Source of the DNA: Lachnospiraceae bacterium UBA5899
GTDB lineage: Bacteria; Bacillota; Clostridia; Lachnospirales; Lachnospiraceae
Direction: 5' to 3'
Assembly: GCA_002432425.1 (NCBI GenBank)
Contig: DJEL01000037.1
Coordinates: 12,127-76,126, forward strand
DNA: 64,000 bases
Under the pieces are notes generated by a model. That model was not told the DNA's origin. It saw nothing but the letters and a program-made list of their open reading frames with translations, and searched no databases. This document shows, piece by piece, positions 63,621-64,000 of the stretch. Both the position numbers and the translations under genes were made by a program. The number at the start of each line of letters is the position of its first letter. Position 1 is the first letter of the stretch.

Positions 63621-64000
63621 TTACACCCCCTCTAAGTCCTTCTCTTCATAAGGCTTATTCCAGGAACCAATCTCTATCAGATTTCCTTCCGGATCAGCGA
63701 TATAGCAGGTTCTCTGTCCCCAGGGTTCCAGTTCCGGTTCAAGCACAGATGTTGCACCGTTTTCCACAGCCTTCTTGTATGCCTCGTCCACCTCTTCAAA
63801 AGTATCAACATACAGCGCTATTTCAGAATGACCATTCAGACCCTTGATATACTCATATCGCCGGTTTGTCATCTTCTCAAAATCGTTCCGCCCATACAGT
63901 AAAAAAAGTGTTCCGTCTTTCACAAGATAAACATTGGAAGTATTCTCTTCTTCCTTAATTTCAAATCCGAGAACATCCCTGTAAAAACGAATCATCTTTG
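63621..64000 (-). CDS. VOC family protein (glyoxalase/bleomycin-resistance fold), partial
   Basis: At least 126 residues; the 5' end lies beyond the right edge. The visible translation begins KMIRFYRDVLGFEIKEEENT, whose KxIRFYRDVLGF motif normally lies about 13 residues inside the protein, so the Met at 63995 is probably not the start. Further VOC features are a GHSEIALYVDTFEEVDEAYKKAVENGA strand-helix and a closing YIADPEGNLIEIGSW with the metal-type Glu. The substrate is unknown. It lies five bases upstream of the GyrI-like gene, so they were probably co-transcribed. Confidence 0.85.
   Translation of the reverse strand, partial: KMIRFYRDVLGFEIKEEENTSNVYLVKDGTLFLLYGRNDFEKMTNRRYEYIKGLNGHSEIALYVDTFEEVDEAYKKAVENGATSVLEPELEPWGQRTCYIADPEGNLIEIGSWNKPYEEKDLEGV

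Overview
The window comes from a low-to-moderate GC, endospore-forming, Gram-positive anaerobe of the Clostridia, most likely Lachnospiraceae. The evidence is the division and cell wall (dcw) cluster followed by spoIIGA, sigE, sigG, a YlmC/YmxH gene and nrdR; a DUF5688 protein; a DAP-type MurE; and many strong AGGAGG ribosome binding sites. I cannot name the species. Almost every gene lies on the minus strand. The one clear exception is sigG.

Layout by region. (1) 1-4.2 kb: a 5' part of gdhA behind a structured leader, a small helical protein, a membrane-anchored SH3b protein, tRNA-Arg(CCG) and a DUF5688 protein. (2) 4.2-8.2 kb: efp, the shikimate genes aroE-aroK-aroQ (overlapping by ATGA), a YqeG-type HAD phosphatase, nrdR and a YlmC/YmxH protein. 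(3) 8.2-24.6 kb: sporulation and dcw genes, in transcription order mraZ-rsmH-ftsL-pbp-pbp-mraY-murD-ftsW/spoVE-murA-ftsQ-ftsZ, then spoIIGA-sigE, with sigG divergent to ylmC. (4) 24.7-29 kb: ychF, then an AT-rich accessory patch with a GNAT acetyltransferase and an AbiE-like toxin-antitoxin pair. (5) 29-35 kb: one gene for a 1953-residue repeat-rich surface protein with a C-terminal wall-sorting signal. (6) 35-39.4 kb: a glycine-riboswitch-controlled AgcS symporter, an intracellular CE2-type esterase and a uracil/xanthine permease. (7) 39.6-56.8 kb: translation and housekeeping genes (rpmE, a DUF1385 gene, prmC, prfA; rho) and the conserved series murE-priA-def-fmt-yugP-rsmB-rlmN-stp-prkC-rsgA. 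(8) 57-64 kb: a cytoplasmic GH10 xylanase, a zinc-ribbon membrane protein with duplicated domains, an unusual RNase III-like protein with two dsRNA-binding domains, an alpha/beta hydrolase behind an apparent group II intron fragment, a frameshifted GyrI-like gene and a VOC protein cut by the window edge.

The genes form coherent modules. The dcw cluster makes lipid-linked peptidoglycan precursor and builds the divisome. Its tail makes SigE and the protease that activates it, from a promoter with Spo0A-type features, and SigG then appears able to drive its own transcription. The prkC/stp pair senses the wall through PASTA domains. The most striking regulatory signals are a four-box MraZ operator, an AbiE promoter held between two identical 41-bp palindromes, a glycine riboswitch with a hairpin that pairs with the Shine-Dalgarno sequence, a hexaloop hairpin plus terminator in front of gdhA, and a 17/18-bp hairpin covering the ribosome binding site of a sporulation-type PBP. 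The least ordinary protein is the RNase III homologue. No CRISPR array, prophage, rRNA or intact insertion sequence was seen.
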